64,000 nt of DNA. Source: Punica granatum (lineage: Eukaryota > Streptophyta > Magnoliopsida > Myrtales > Lythraceae). The translations under genes were made by a program, and so were the position numbers. The notes beneath the pieces were generated by a model that had not been told where the DNA came from, searched no databases, and saw only the letters and a list, made by a program, of their open reading frames with translations. Shown in pieces: positions 35,201 to 46,098 of this stretch (the stretch's first letter is position 1; each line of letters starts with the position of its first letter). The stretch spans positions 15,174,001 through 15,238,000 of the forward strand of contig NC_045131.1 of NCBI RefSeq assembly GCF_007655135.1, in the 5' to 3' direction.

Positions 35201-36589
35201 AGAAGAAAGAATGAGCTGATGGTGGTTACTCTGTGTAGGAAAAGAAGAAAAAAAAGAAAAAGGGGAAAAGGTGACAGAATGGCTCGAGGGATTAGAGGTG
35301 GATGGAGATGAGAAAACGTAGAGGAGATGGGGTGATCAGCTGTGCAGCCGAGAGTGAGAGAGAGGAAGAGGAGCGGCTGGTGAGGTTGTGATGTTCAGCT
35401 CCAAAAAGAGCAAGAGCCGCCGAAGATAGAAGAAAAGGTAATGATGAGCTGATCCCCGTATCAAGGAGGCATAGGAGTTGTAATAGAGGGTGCAAGGAAG
35501 AGGATGATGCACCAGAGGCTGGCTGCAGGGAGTGGAAATTACTGTCATTTGCAGGTCTGGCCAGCAGAAAAGCAGGGATGCAGAGGATCAGGACATGGGC
35601 GAGGGCTTGCTGGGCAGATGATCAGTGGCAGGTGAAGAAACAGAGAAGAAAAAGAAAAAGAAAAGCAAAAGGGAGAACTGGTCAACTGAAGAAAAGAACA
35701 TCGAGGGAAATGTCAACAGATCATGGGAATTTGGCCCACTCCTCTGACATTTGTATTAATATTTATTTATTTATTCCTACCGCCGTCCTTAGGTTGAAAT
35801 TCAATTTATTGGGATTCGTCCACATTTTCGGAATGGAAATTTTGAAATTCGAAAAATAATCGGCTCTATGGGAATTTCAATTTGTATCGACGGAGGTCGA
35901 ATCTCGATAAAAATCGACATTGAATCCCTGACATGTGTCGATCGTAATTACTCGATTATTTTCGAAATTCAATCTTTTCAATTGGATATCCAAAAAATAT
36001 TCCAGGACCACAGCTGTGTTCAGAAAAATTCGAAAATCGACATTATGTAGAAAATATTTTTCAATCCCGACTATCATCTCGAATTTTGAACAATTAAAAT
36101 TAATAAACGTAAGGCCTGAAATTCTCATCTTTTCAATCGAATACCCGAAAAATGATCGGGGATCACCATTGCATTCAAAAAAAATTTAGGGATCAATATT
36201 ATGCATAGAAATACGTTTCGGTCCAGACTATTGTTCTGGATTTTGAAAGATAGAAATTAGTGTGCTTAAAACTCGAAAACTACCCATAGAGTATCTTTTC
36301 TAAAAATATAATATTAAAGTCAAATTAAATTAAAAAATGCCCCGAGTTCAAAAGACGTGAATGTATCGAGCGATAGTCAGACATGACTTTCTCGATAAAT
36401 GAAAAATGTGGGCGGGTCCTCCTTGATGGTTCTCGAGCACCAGTGGACCAAAACGGGGTGCTAATGATGAGATTCATATTATTTGATACTTATAATATTA
36501 TATAATGTACAAACGCAAATTTTCCTGTTGATAGCTATGTGTATATATTATACCCTAATATGTAGTATCAATTTATTACGTAAGCATAT

Positions 36590-37110
36590 TGTTCTCTAAA
36601 GAGGATCTAGCCAAAACTCCGTATGGAGACCATTTCTGATGTATTTTGAGAAAGCAGCGGAGAACAAGAGGATCAACTGAACAAGTTTGATGAATGAGAG
36701 ACCATGGACTTCGAGAGAACGATACACGTTTAGAAGGAAACCACGATGAAGAATCAAACTTGTGAATAGTACAGATGACTTTTTTCCATGGACCATCTCG
36801 CGCTAATCCAAACCTCTAGAACTGCTTAGCTAGAAGGGCTATATTCTTATTTAAAACTGAGACAACAACAGTCCCACCCCGCTCTTTTGGCATACATATC
36901 AGACCCAAATTTGATAAATGCATCTTTCTGTTTTCTGTGCATCCACCCAAAGGAAAGCCCTAAAGATTTTCTCCAGATTATAAGCAACAGATTTTGGGAT
37001 AGCAAATAACGAAAGCTAATACAGAGGGAGACTGCACAAGACTGACTTGAGAAGAGTGAGATGAGCATCCAAAGAGAGGTATTTGCCTTTCCACGTGGCG
37101 AGCTTAGATT
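36590..37110 (-). pseudogene. L1-type LINE fragment (C-terminal RT region)
   Basis: On the minus strand, in shifting frames, it reads WKGKYLSLDAHLTLLKSVL, a PLY-type segment, KSVAYNLEK-like, then FGWMHRKQK and KNIALLAKQF-like and FGLARDGPWKKV. This is the conserved stretch after the reverse-transcriptase core of plant LINEs. Several stops and frameshifts are present and neither an endonuclease nor a poly-A end is visible. It lies just downstream of inhibitor copy 2. 36469-36589 is plain AT-rich sequence. Confidence 0.65.
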
Positions 37111-37474
37111 TCGTTTTGTCTAAAACAGGCTTCTATTTTAAGTTTACATGTGTTTTTCATGGTCACGTTAACTATAGATGAATATAGTTAAAATATACGA
37201 AGAACAAATATGTAAATAAAAGGGTAACCAGATTAAGACGAAGCGAAAGTAAATATGTTTTATTTCATCTCGTACAAGAGAGGGCTCCTCTAATGAGAAG
37301 CTTGTTCATATTATTTGATTTGGTAATGACGGGATTGATTAACCAGCCGTGGGGACCCGAGTAACGATGTCGGAGTCATTCACCCAAACTCGCACGCGGT
37401 CGGGGCGGAAGTCTTCGGTGACGGGGGTGCCCTCCTTGATTGTGAACACATCCCTCATGTATGGATTCTCACTC

Positions 37475-38182
37475 TGATGCGAACCTTGACGAACCTGCCG
37501 CGAGACCCAACAACAATAGAATGAGATCAAACCCGGAATCGTCCAATGAAGGTTTCAAGGATAGAGAATATTGACCCGCTGACTATAAAGAGGCAGAAAC
37601 CAATATTATAATATGGAATATTGACCCGCTAGCTATAAGGAGCTAGAAACCAATATTATAAATGTCGGGAATCACAAGTCATCACACTTGCAATATCGTC
37701 GAAGTTGCTGCAGAACAGCTCAGATAAAACCTCTCTCACCAAAATTGAATGAAAACTTATCTATCTTTTCTAGGGAGGCCACATGCTTATTTATAGAGAA
37801 ATACTAGCTGATAACCTAAATGGGCTAATGGACTTAACAAAAATAAATCCAAAGTGTAATGAGCCCAAAATGAAATAGGCCCAAGTAATTGAAAAGTAAC
37901 TGAATTCAGCCCTTTGAACTTGGATCATCTTCTAAATAGATTTCTAGGATATGAACGGTCGTGGCTTCTAGTTCCACATGCAGCCCACCTAGGAGCTTGA
38001 CTACTCCTCCATGGACATGCAATAACATCCTTTGCATGGCTAGTTCGATTCGCTTGGCTTGTGCTCTTTTTCTTAGTCCAGCTAGCACGTGCATGTCCCA
38101 ATGCTCAACTTCATGCCATACCCCGTCATCCTGAAATGCTTCCACATGCCCGTGTGAAGGGTCCTCTAGCTGGATCATATCA
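37475..38182 (-). repeat. 3' LTR of element H
   Basis: 708 bp with TG...CA ends. A TATAAATA box is on the minus strand near 37790. The half nearest 37475 differs from the other LTR at about 17 sites by eye, while the other half is nearly identical. Confidence 0.92.
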
Positions 38183-38703
38183 TTCCCCCTCTTTTCAAAA
38201 AGATTCGTCCTCGAATCTATGACAACTAACTTGATTGGTGACTTTTCTGGAGGCATTTGCTCGAGAAAGACGTTCTTGAATTCCTCACTTTTCTCGCCAA
38301 TGGGCCGCTTGATTTGAAGTTGCTCTTCCTCCTTTTGGTTAGGTGGAAGCGGCAATAGCGTTGCGTTCCTACCATCGCTGTCCAGGAATTGAGAAGCAAT
38401 ATGACCGTTCTCTTTGCCGTTGGTTTGAAACTTGTTTGTGGGTTTCTCTTTTATTGGCTTCAAGGCTATTTTCTCTTCCTTCTTCGTCGAAGAACCCCAC
38501 TTCAATTTGCAAGAGGATGAACCAGAAGTTTCGTCATAGCCATCTAGCAACTGTTCAATCCGCTTGTCTCACATTTCCAACCGATCGTAAATCTCATCAG
38601 CCCACATATTCATGCGCTCAAATTGTTGCTGCATATCTCGGATCATCATGTTATAATCAATTCCTCCATTATTCTGATAATTTCCACTGCTTTCTTGTGG
38701 CAT
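37906..38703 (-). pseudogene. Gag-like frame of element H, one in-frame stop, runs into the LTR
   Basis: ATG 38703 opens MPQESSGNYQNNGG, then IRDMQQQFERMNMWADEIYD (coiled-coil-like). A TGA at codon 45 (38571-38569, probably from CGA) follows, and then a 214-codon open stretch from LLDGYDETSGSSSCKLKW to EDDPSSKG. The frame crosses the purine tract (encoding FEKRGN) and about 275 bases of the 3' LTR before stopping at 37906. The N-terminal part resembles the start of gypsy-type Gag, but no capsid core or zinc knuckle is present. I cannot assign a function. Confidence 0.6.
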
Positions 38704-39553
38704 GATGAAATCTGCAAGTGAAACTTTAGAAAATAGAGATGGACCTCACAACTACTCGCTCACGTGTTTACACTCAAATTAATGTTACTCAACACTCGTG
38801 TTTCACTCAATTTTAGGCTTTTACCCTCAGATATACTCACCCACTCTTGCCTTTTTTTCTCTCTAGATTTTCTCTTCAAAGTTCCTAAGAAACTAAGCAA
38901 TTCAATCGCAAAAAATCAGTTGATTAGCCCAAAACACTTATAATCATTGATTTCAAAAATTGAATCAAATTTAACATCCAAACCTAAATGAGAAAAGAAA
39001 TAATGTGATAGATGAAGATAACGAAATAACTGAGATGTACAAGGAAGATTTGTGGGAATAAGAAAACAAGATATTTATGGAAAGTATCGAAATGGAAGGA
39101 ATGAATGATTCTAAGAGACAAAAAAGGAATATGATAGGAAAATATTCAATTGAAAGGAAACAATATTAGATTTCCCAATTGCACTTTATATGCCAGTGGT
39201 CCATCAAAGTAAACAATAATATATAAAGGAAGGTAATTCTGGGATAGTGGCAGATATGGAAGAAAATTACAGGAAATATTTGAAATTCCCTACTTTACTT
39301 GATTAGCAGAGATATATCTAAGAAAACTTCTATCATCCCAAAAGTAAAGATTTCCCAAACAATTCCTTTCCTTTTTTTTTCTTTCCACTTTTTTTTCTAT
39401 GTATTTTTTTGGACGAATTTTCTTCTTTTTTTTTGTTTTTGTTTTTCAAACCTTTCTGAAACAACAATAAGTCGTTCAACAATTTGTCGAACCCTACGAC
39501 AAGAACAATAACAAGAACGAAATAGGATAGGTGAAACTTGGATTGGAGCCAAA

Positions 39554-39565
39554 GCTCTGATACCA
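39554..39565 (-). promoter_or_regulatory. Primer-binding site of element H
   Basis: TGGTATCAGAGC on the minus strand, three bases inside the 5' LTR boundary; complementary to initiator tRNA-Met. Confidence 0.9.
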
Positions 39566-39568
39566 AAA

Positions 39569-40276
39569 TGATGCGAACCTCGACAAACCTGCCGTGAGAC
39601 CCAACAATAATAGAATGAGATCAAACTCGGGATCGTCCAATGAAGGTTTCAAGGATAGAGAATATTGACCCGCTGACTATAAAGAGCCAGAAACCAATAT
39701 TATAATATGGAATATTGGCCCGCTAGCTATAAGGAGCTAGAAACCAATATTATAAATGTCGGGAATCACAAGTCATCACACTTGCGATATCGTCGAAGTT
39801 GCTGCAGAACAGCTCAGAGAAAACCTCTCTCACCAAAATTGAATGAAAACTATTCTATCTTTTCTAGGGATGCCACATGCCTATTTATAGGGAGATACTA
39901 GCTGATAACCTAAATGGGCTAATGGGCTTAACAAAAATAAATCCAAAGTGTAATGAGCCCAAAATGAAATAGGCCCAAGTAATTGAAAAGCAGCTGAATT
40001 CAGCCCTTTGAACTTGGATCATCTTCTAAATAGATTTCTAGGATATGAACGGTCGTGGCTTCTAGTTCCACATGCAGCCCACCCAGGAGCTTGACTACTC
40101 CTCCATGGACATGCAATAACATCCTTTGCATGGCTAGTTCGATTCACTTGGCTCATGCTCTTTTTCTTAGTCCAGCTAGCACGTGCATGTCCCAATGCTC
40201 GACTTCATGCCATACCCCGTCATCCTGAAATGCTTCCACATGCCCGTGTGAAGGGTCCTCTAGCTGGATCATATCA
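39569..40276 (-). repeat. 5' LTR of element H
   Basis: 708 bp with the same termini as the 3' LTR. The stretch of the gag-like frame shared with the 3' LTR (IQLEDPSHGHVEAFQDDG) is repeated here without an upstream start. Confidence 0.92.
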
Positions 40277-41591
40277 CACTCTTTATTCTTGCCACTGCAA
40301 CCTCCCCCTTCTTTCCTACTTACTCTGGCCATGAAGTCTTCCTTGTTAAAATTGTAAGAATAGATCATTATTATTATTATTGTAATATCGGATAAAAGAG
40401 CAATTTAGGAGGAAGGTTTTTATTAGACAACAAATTACTACATCATTACAACCTTAGAGACAAGATAATTTACAAACCTATTAGGTGACATAATCAGTCG
40501 TTTGATACAGTTGAGTTCTTTATGTACGTTTCACTATGGCCTTGAAGCTGGTCCATGGATTGAAGATAATGAAAGAGATATTTTTGAGAAGCCTTTTTCC
40601 TTTTTTACTTTTCTTTTGCAATTTCGTTCTGTTATCCTAAATAATTCTCTTACTTATGATATAGTAAGAATTATTTCAAAAAAAATCATTATATAGTAAA
40701 TTATCAAAAAAAAAGATCTCATACAATAAGACAATTTCGATACATGTAAATACTCTTAAATAATATTAATTGATATGAGATCTAAATACATATTAATATC
40801 AACCTTATTTTTATTGTCTAAGAACCATAGTAACTTTTCAATTAGAGGGAGAAAATTTAAATTAATTAAAATTAGAAGAAGATTGATCGGGAACTTTTTA
40901 ATTGGAAGAGAGTTTCAGAACTATCAAAAATACTTCTCCATATTACTTTCATTTTTCAGTAATACTTCTCTAAATTAATTTGAATTTGGAAAATTAGAGA
41001 ACTTACCTTCTTCTAAAACGTGCTCTTCATTTTAGGCGGGTAATACCTATTGCATGATTTCCTATTTTCTTATAAGCAGGCCCAGATACATGGTTTACAG
41101 AGCTAAATTTATAGAAATTGGAAAAAAAATAAAAAGAAAAAAAGAAATAATGTTACCCAAAAAATGAAAAAGAAAGAAAGGTCCATCAAAATCTCATTAC
41201 TAGCTACGAACTCAATTAGTTTCCAATCGAGAGCAAGTGTCAAGGAGTGAATTCCATGTCCTAGACATTCAACAAAAAAATAAAAAATAAAAATCCCATT
41301 CTATACATTCACAAACGATGAGCCACTAATTGGTATTCCAAAGTCCAATGGACCTTATTTATTTAGGTTCGAGCAAGTTCAGTTCACTAAGAGTAAAACT
41401 TTCTCGATCGTAAATTTTCTCTATTCATAAGATTCGAACCGAAAACTGTATTTAAGGGGGAAAAAATGCCAAATCACTTGGAACAAACTCATAGGCCTAA
41501 AAGACTCACCAGGAGGGCTGCTGCGAGGGGGCTTGCTATCAGGGGGTCTGCTGCAAGAAGGGCTACTGCCAGGAGGACAGGAGCTTGCCAT

Positions 41592-41840
41592 GATTCAAAA
41601 CTCAATTTGCTTTCTTTTTTCCTCTCTTTCTTATATTAATGAAATGGAAATGGATGTGGTTTGGTTACTCTTGGGAAGTGAGTATTGGTATTTATAGAAG
41701 AGGCGAGAGAGTTCAATAATTGAGGTGATTCAATGCATGCCACTACATTTGACATTTTAAACTTATAAAAATACATTCTTCACATTTTTCTCCAAATGCG
41801 CATGGTCGGAAGGAGATATTCTATGGAAAGTATATGAAAA
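41592..41840 (-). promoter_or_regulatory. Upstream region of inhibitor copy 2
   Basis: TATAAATA at 41696-41689 on the minus strand, about 98 bases before the ATG, then the shared motifs TTCAATAATTGAG, GCATGCCACTACATTTGACA and GCATGGTCGGAAGGAGAT. Similarity to copy 1 then breaks up; only TTCCATTCCCTTGCCAGTAG at 41860 continues it. Confidence 0.6.
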
Positions 41841-42458
41841 TATGAGTAAACTCGATATTCCATTCCCTTGCCAGTAGCATCCCATAGGATTCACCAACAA
41901 TGAAAGGTAGGAGAGTGATAACTATATGAAAAAAGACTTATTCAGCACTTTTTATGGGTATTATAGGAGCTGGTTTATCAAGATTATGTTAGTTCAAGTA
42001 GGTTTTTGGTTTATTTTTTATTCATTTTCATTTTCAATGATTTAGGAGTTTTTATGAGTTTTTGGTTTGTCTTTAGGTGATTTTTGGAGTTAGTTCATTG
42101 ATATGTCTTTTGCAGACTCCATGTTTTTTTGACAAGCTTGACTCGTAATTGGTGTAAATTCCATATGAATAGAAAGTTTATCGAGTTAAGAGCGCAATGG
42201 ATCGACGGTTTGTGATTTGGAGCTCGAACGAAGAAGATACGACAAGTTGAAGTTTGATGCACGAAGTAGAATTACGGATCCGAGAGGGCCCAAACCGCAA
42301 ATTTGGAGGCCCTGGCTGTGGCTGATCACCAGGCCGAAATTCGACTTTCTTGATATCCTGCGTGGGTCCCGAGCATATTTGAAGAAGAAAATTAAGAGGG
42401 AGATATCTTGATTTGTTGGGATATTATTCTTGTGTTTTAGAAAAGATATTTATTGATG
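41841..42458. other. Non-coding repeat-like DNA flanking element C (left part)
   Basis: AT-rich DNA continuing after element C at 60333. It has the look of a retrotransposon leader or LTR (ATATCTTGATTTGTTGGG, TGTGTTTTAG), but no termini or coding domains were found. The 64-codon frame at 42217-42411 has no family signature. Confidence 0.4.
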
Positions 42459-42463
42459 CCCAA

Positions 42464-45400
42464 TGTCAGCACCTAATTTCGGTCCATCGACTCCAAGGGG
42501 GGCAAAATTATCATTTCCCAATTTATCACCTTTTCTTAAAAAAAGAAAAAAAAAGGGTCAAGTCGGTCAGAACCGGTCAGAGCCGGTCTGACCGACAAGA
42601 CGGTCAGAACCGGTCGAGGAAGGTAACTCTCCGCGGATTCTCCGGGGATTCGCCGGATTCCCCTCAACGGCCGAAAAGGAAAAAAAACCCTAGCTCTCCC
42701 TCTCTCGCTCACTCTCTCGGGGATGGATTTTTAAGGAGGATTCGGAATTCACAAAAAAAAGGAGAAAAAAAAGATCCCCAAAGCTCAGAATTCTCTACGG
42801 AAAAAAAAAATCGGCAGCTTGAACACTAAGCCCCTTGCTCGCAGACGAACAACGGCAGCTCGAACTCGGGCACCCCTCAGCTCGCAGACGGACGCCCCTC
42901 AGCTCACGGACGAACGACCTCCAGCTCGAGGACGAACGATCCTCAGCTCGAATTTTTTCTGACCCGCAGCTTCCCCCCCAACCGTTGGCTCCCACACCGA
43001 TTTCGTCCTCAGATCCAGACGCTCCCCGTAGCTTCCGCTCCACCCAAGCTCCCCGTCGCGCGAGCCTCCTCCGTCGAACCGCCCGGACCACCCCTCTTCT
43101 CCTCTTTGTTTCCGTTCTTTTTCTGCTAACCGGGTCAACTCCTCTCCGGGGCAGCGCAGGTAGCAACCCGATCCGGACCCAGCGGACCAGCCCAGATCGA
43201 GCGGACCAGTCCAGATCCAGTGGCCCAGTCCAGATCTCGGCGGCCCAGCCCAGCTGCTCACCAGCCCAGCACGGCCCAGTTGCAGCAAACCCAGTCCAGC
43301 AGTCAGCCCGGCCCAGCAACGACCTGATTCGACCCAGCCCGAATTCCAGCGGCAGCCCGCCAGTGTCGCCCCTGTCGGCCCAATCCAGCCCTTCGGTCCA
43401 GTCCAGCCCTTCGGCCCATTCTCCCAATAGCCCATCAGATCCGGCGAATTTTTTTTATTTACAGATCTGCCCCTATTTTTCTCAAACAAGGTAAATCCTC
43501 TACTTAGTGGCATGTTTAGGGCTCCATTTCTGAATGTTTATGTTTGCTTGGATGAATATGATGTGAAAGGAGTGTTCTTGGGTCGCGTGGGTGATCGGAT
43601 TTGTCCCGAACTTGATTTTACGAACTTTCTGCTTTGTCGCATTTCAGTTCAGAAGACGTATTTTATTTTTTTTAAGATCTGCTCCGAATTTCAAAATCAT
43701 TTTTAATCAAGCCCCGGGCATTTTATTATTTTTCAATCAGTCCTTGGATTTTTCGGAATATTTTTCAAGCATCCCTAGGAACTTTTCAAGTTGTTTCAGT
43801 TTAGTCCTGGGGCCTTTTTTTTTGTTTTCAGATCAGTCCTGATTTTCAAATTCATTTCAAATAAGTCCTAGGACATTTTCAGTAAATTTGTTTACACAGT
43901 CCCCATTTTTTAGAATTTTCTGATCAGTCCCAAATTCTTTAGAATTTTCAATTCAGTCCCCAATTTTTTCAGAATTTTCAAATCAGTCCCTGCTCTTTTA
44001 AAATCTTTGAATTCAGTCCCCTGGATATTTTCTAAAAACATCCGACCCTTTCCTACTTGGATCACCCACCGACAATGTATGTGCCCATTTAAATATTTTT
44101 ATTTTGTAATTATATGTGATAATGTCGGAAATTAGAGTTTATCGGGCGGTCAACTAATGACTATCTCGACGACTTGAAACCCGTAAATTAAAGCATTCGA
44201 CAAATTTCTAATTAACCTAAAATTCTACAAACGGGGTAATCAGGACGTTAAATTTGACTAAATTAAATCACTTGACTCTTTAAATAAATTGTACGAACCG
44301 ATTAACAATCTGTAATCACGTTGACAGTTCAAGAGCTGTTAGCCATGCCCTTTTTCAAATTCACAATTTCAAAAGTACCGAGATACGTGCAATGTAATCT
44401 TGATTTTCATACACACATATTTACCGATTCAAGGGCATGACTACCGGTTCTTGTCCTGCCATAACCCTAGCGTAGGTTTGTGTTTAGAACGGGTTAAAAC
44501 ATGGAAAAACGGATTAATCACAAACTCGGCTTAATTCAAACATGGGTAATAGTCAATTAGAGGATTAGTTTTTTGGGTTTTAGGTGAAAATACTTTTAAT
44601 CTGTAAAAGCCATATTATCACGATACAGAATAATCTAAAAACAACCCACACATTCGAGACTTGACTATGGACATCACGTCTGTCGAGTCCGTTAAAATAA
44701 TGCCAGATGCTACATACCCCATCCATCATCCTGTTTGTTTGTTTTAGGGTATGATTTGTTTGCCAAGATGCCCCGGATAATAATTGATTAACTCACGTAA
44801 ATTCGGCGATAATAAAATCTCATTGTTTGTTTATTTGTGCTTACTTGTTATATTCTTGCACTTATTTGTTATGCGGGTCGAGCCCGATCCTTTAGGATAC
44901 GATTCACATGGGGTCCAACGCCCCAATCGTAGATTACGGGATCTAATCCCCTAAACACCGAGTGCGCACCTTAATTTCAATTTCAGTCTTTTCAAACCAC
45001 ACGGTGAGCACGAGTGGAATAATAACCAAAATGCGAACTGACCGAGATTCAATTGTTGTAATTTGTATTTTATTTATTTGAGAGGACAATGTGAGGATTT
45101 ATGTTGTACGTTTATTCATGTAAGAATCCCGGTCGGAGAGCGGACAGTTCAAGTGTCTATTCGAATTTACGGTGTCAAAACGCGTAAGATGAGCGGAACT
45201 TAATTAAGCGGTAATTAAATAAAAAATGGCAAGCCTAGACAAGCTAGAGTACCGATAGGGCATGCGAGATATAGGCTCGCATGTAACAGAACCCCCGAAT
45301 TCGGAACTTCGGGTTTCGCAGACCATGTGCCTTAGCAATTAGGTGTATCCTCTACCCCTAGACCTGGGTAACTTGTCGGCCCTCGACCTTCGGGTCGTAA

Positions 45401-45528
45401 AATGGCAAGTGGCGACTCCTTCTCACGTGTGTCCGTCGCACGTCCCCGGGAAGGTGGACACTCCCAAGCTGCGTTGCATTTAGGCGCGCGTATGCGTGCC
45501 CCGACGAGACGAAATTCGGGTGCGCACA
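42464..45528 (+). repeat. 5' LTR of element C (3065 bp)
   Basis: Contains a CCGGTCTGACCG-type cluster near the start, a CAGCCCAGCCC low-complexity stretch (43180-43440) where long frames are open on both strands, CTACTTAGTGGCATGTTTAGG at 43500, a CAGTCCC-spaced degenerate repeat (43680-44040), and the conserved 3' block. Frames 42835-43494 (+) and 42795-43513 (-) are taken as composition artefacts. Confidence 0.95.
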
Positions 45529-45531
45529 GCT

Positions 45532-45550
45532 TGGCGACTCCACTGGGGAC
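45532..45550 (+). promoter_or_regulatory. Primer-binding site of element C
   Basis: TGGCGACTCCACTGGGGAC, three bases after the 5' LTR, identical to that of element A and resembling the complement of a tRNA-Arg 3' end. Confidence 0.85.
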
Positions 45551-46098
45551 CTTAAAGGGTTCGGGCTCATTCTCGCTTGCTTTGTTTGCTTGTTTATTTA
45601 CCGCTTTTCGCAGTTTTTCGCTTATCTACTTTATGCATTTTTATTTCCCGCACAGGCATTGCATATCATACTAGCTTCTAGGTACCTATGGGTCGCGTCC
45701 CACGACCGGTAATAGGAGCATAGGTTAGATAGGGGTTCGAAGTAGGGGTACGGCGCGCAGTTGACTGTCGCTTAGGCCTTGAAAAGAATCCCACTCGATT
45801 TCAAGGAATTGACACCCTTGAGTCGGGGGCCCCCATCCCTAGGTAGCACGGTCCTTGTAGTGCCAAAACCATGCATACTGCAAGAGCTCCACGCCATATT
45901 CCAACCCAACTTCAGTAACAGTACATCGAGTCGGCCTGTGCGCCATTTGAGTCCTTTTCTGTTTTTGAGAAAGATGTACGTTGTCTACATTAAGCCGTGG
46001 GCATTTATTTTCTGTACCCATGCATCATCTAATTTCAAAATTAGGCGTCATTTGTATTAACTAGTCCTAAATCGGTTTTCCTTTCATCTTGGTAAGAG

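Larger units (their letters stand above)
26251..36468 (-). repeat. Ogre-type LTR E, split by element B
   Basis: The minus-orientation LTR runs from about 36468 to 26251, interrupted at 27030-27034/32291-32295 by chromovirus B. Without the insert it is roughly 4.96 kb. Landmarks match LTR D and LTRs A and C: the end TGTGCGGACACGAATTTCAT at 26251, the GGCGTTGGACTCC / GGCGTTGAACCCC lines at 32310-32360, CATGTCACTAAGTTC at 32874, and the start side CCAGTGGACCAAAACGGGG at 36440. A long AG-rich low-complexity region (33060-35720), with a GT run at 33411, produces frames on both strands that I do not regard as genes. No primer-binding site follows 26251; LTR D begins instead. Confidence 0.72.
37475..40276 (-). 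mobile_element. Non-autonomous LTR retrotransposon H (2802 bp)
   Basis: Two 708-bp LTRs (37475-38182, 39569-40276) flank 1386 bp. Target duplication CACTC is at 37470-37474 and 40277-40281. On the minus strand the element runs LTR TGATATGATC...GGTTCGCATCA, then the tRNA-iMet-type site TGGTATCAGAGC (39565-39554), and a purine tract AAAAGAGGGGGAA directly before the 3' LTR. Only a short gag-like frame lies inside; protease, RT and integrase are absent. Removing the element and one target copy restores exon 2 of the inhibitor pseudogene exactly to the copy 1 sequence. Confidence 0.95.
37339..41591 (-). pseudogene. Dead second copy of the inhibitor-I gene, exon 2 split by element H
   Basis: Exon 1 is 41591-41510 (27 codons, MASSCPPGSS..., same GTGAGT donor). 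Exon 2 begins at 40342, is interrupted after 40277 by element H, and resumes at 37474 to a stop at 37341-37339. The 3' half is well preserved: SENPYMRDVFTIKEGTPVTE and DRVRVWVNDSDIVTRVPTAG. Three independent lesions are visible: the splice acceptor AG is now AA (40344-40343), a TAA codon (40322-40320) replaces the leucine codon after WPE, and the 2.8 kb insertion lies within the SENP region. Its P1 position would still be in PVTED (glutamate in place of lysine). A TATA box remains at 41689-41696. Confidence 0.9.

Noticed and set aside
33107..35548. Long serine/leucine-rich minus frames (up to 213 codons)
   Set aside because: They lie in the AG-rich low-complexity part of LTR E and change identity with frame.
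39554..39565. Possible tRNA fragment
   Set aside because: The 12 bases are a primer-binding site complementary to tRNA-iMet; no cloverleaf surrounds it.
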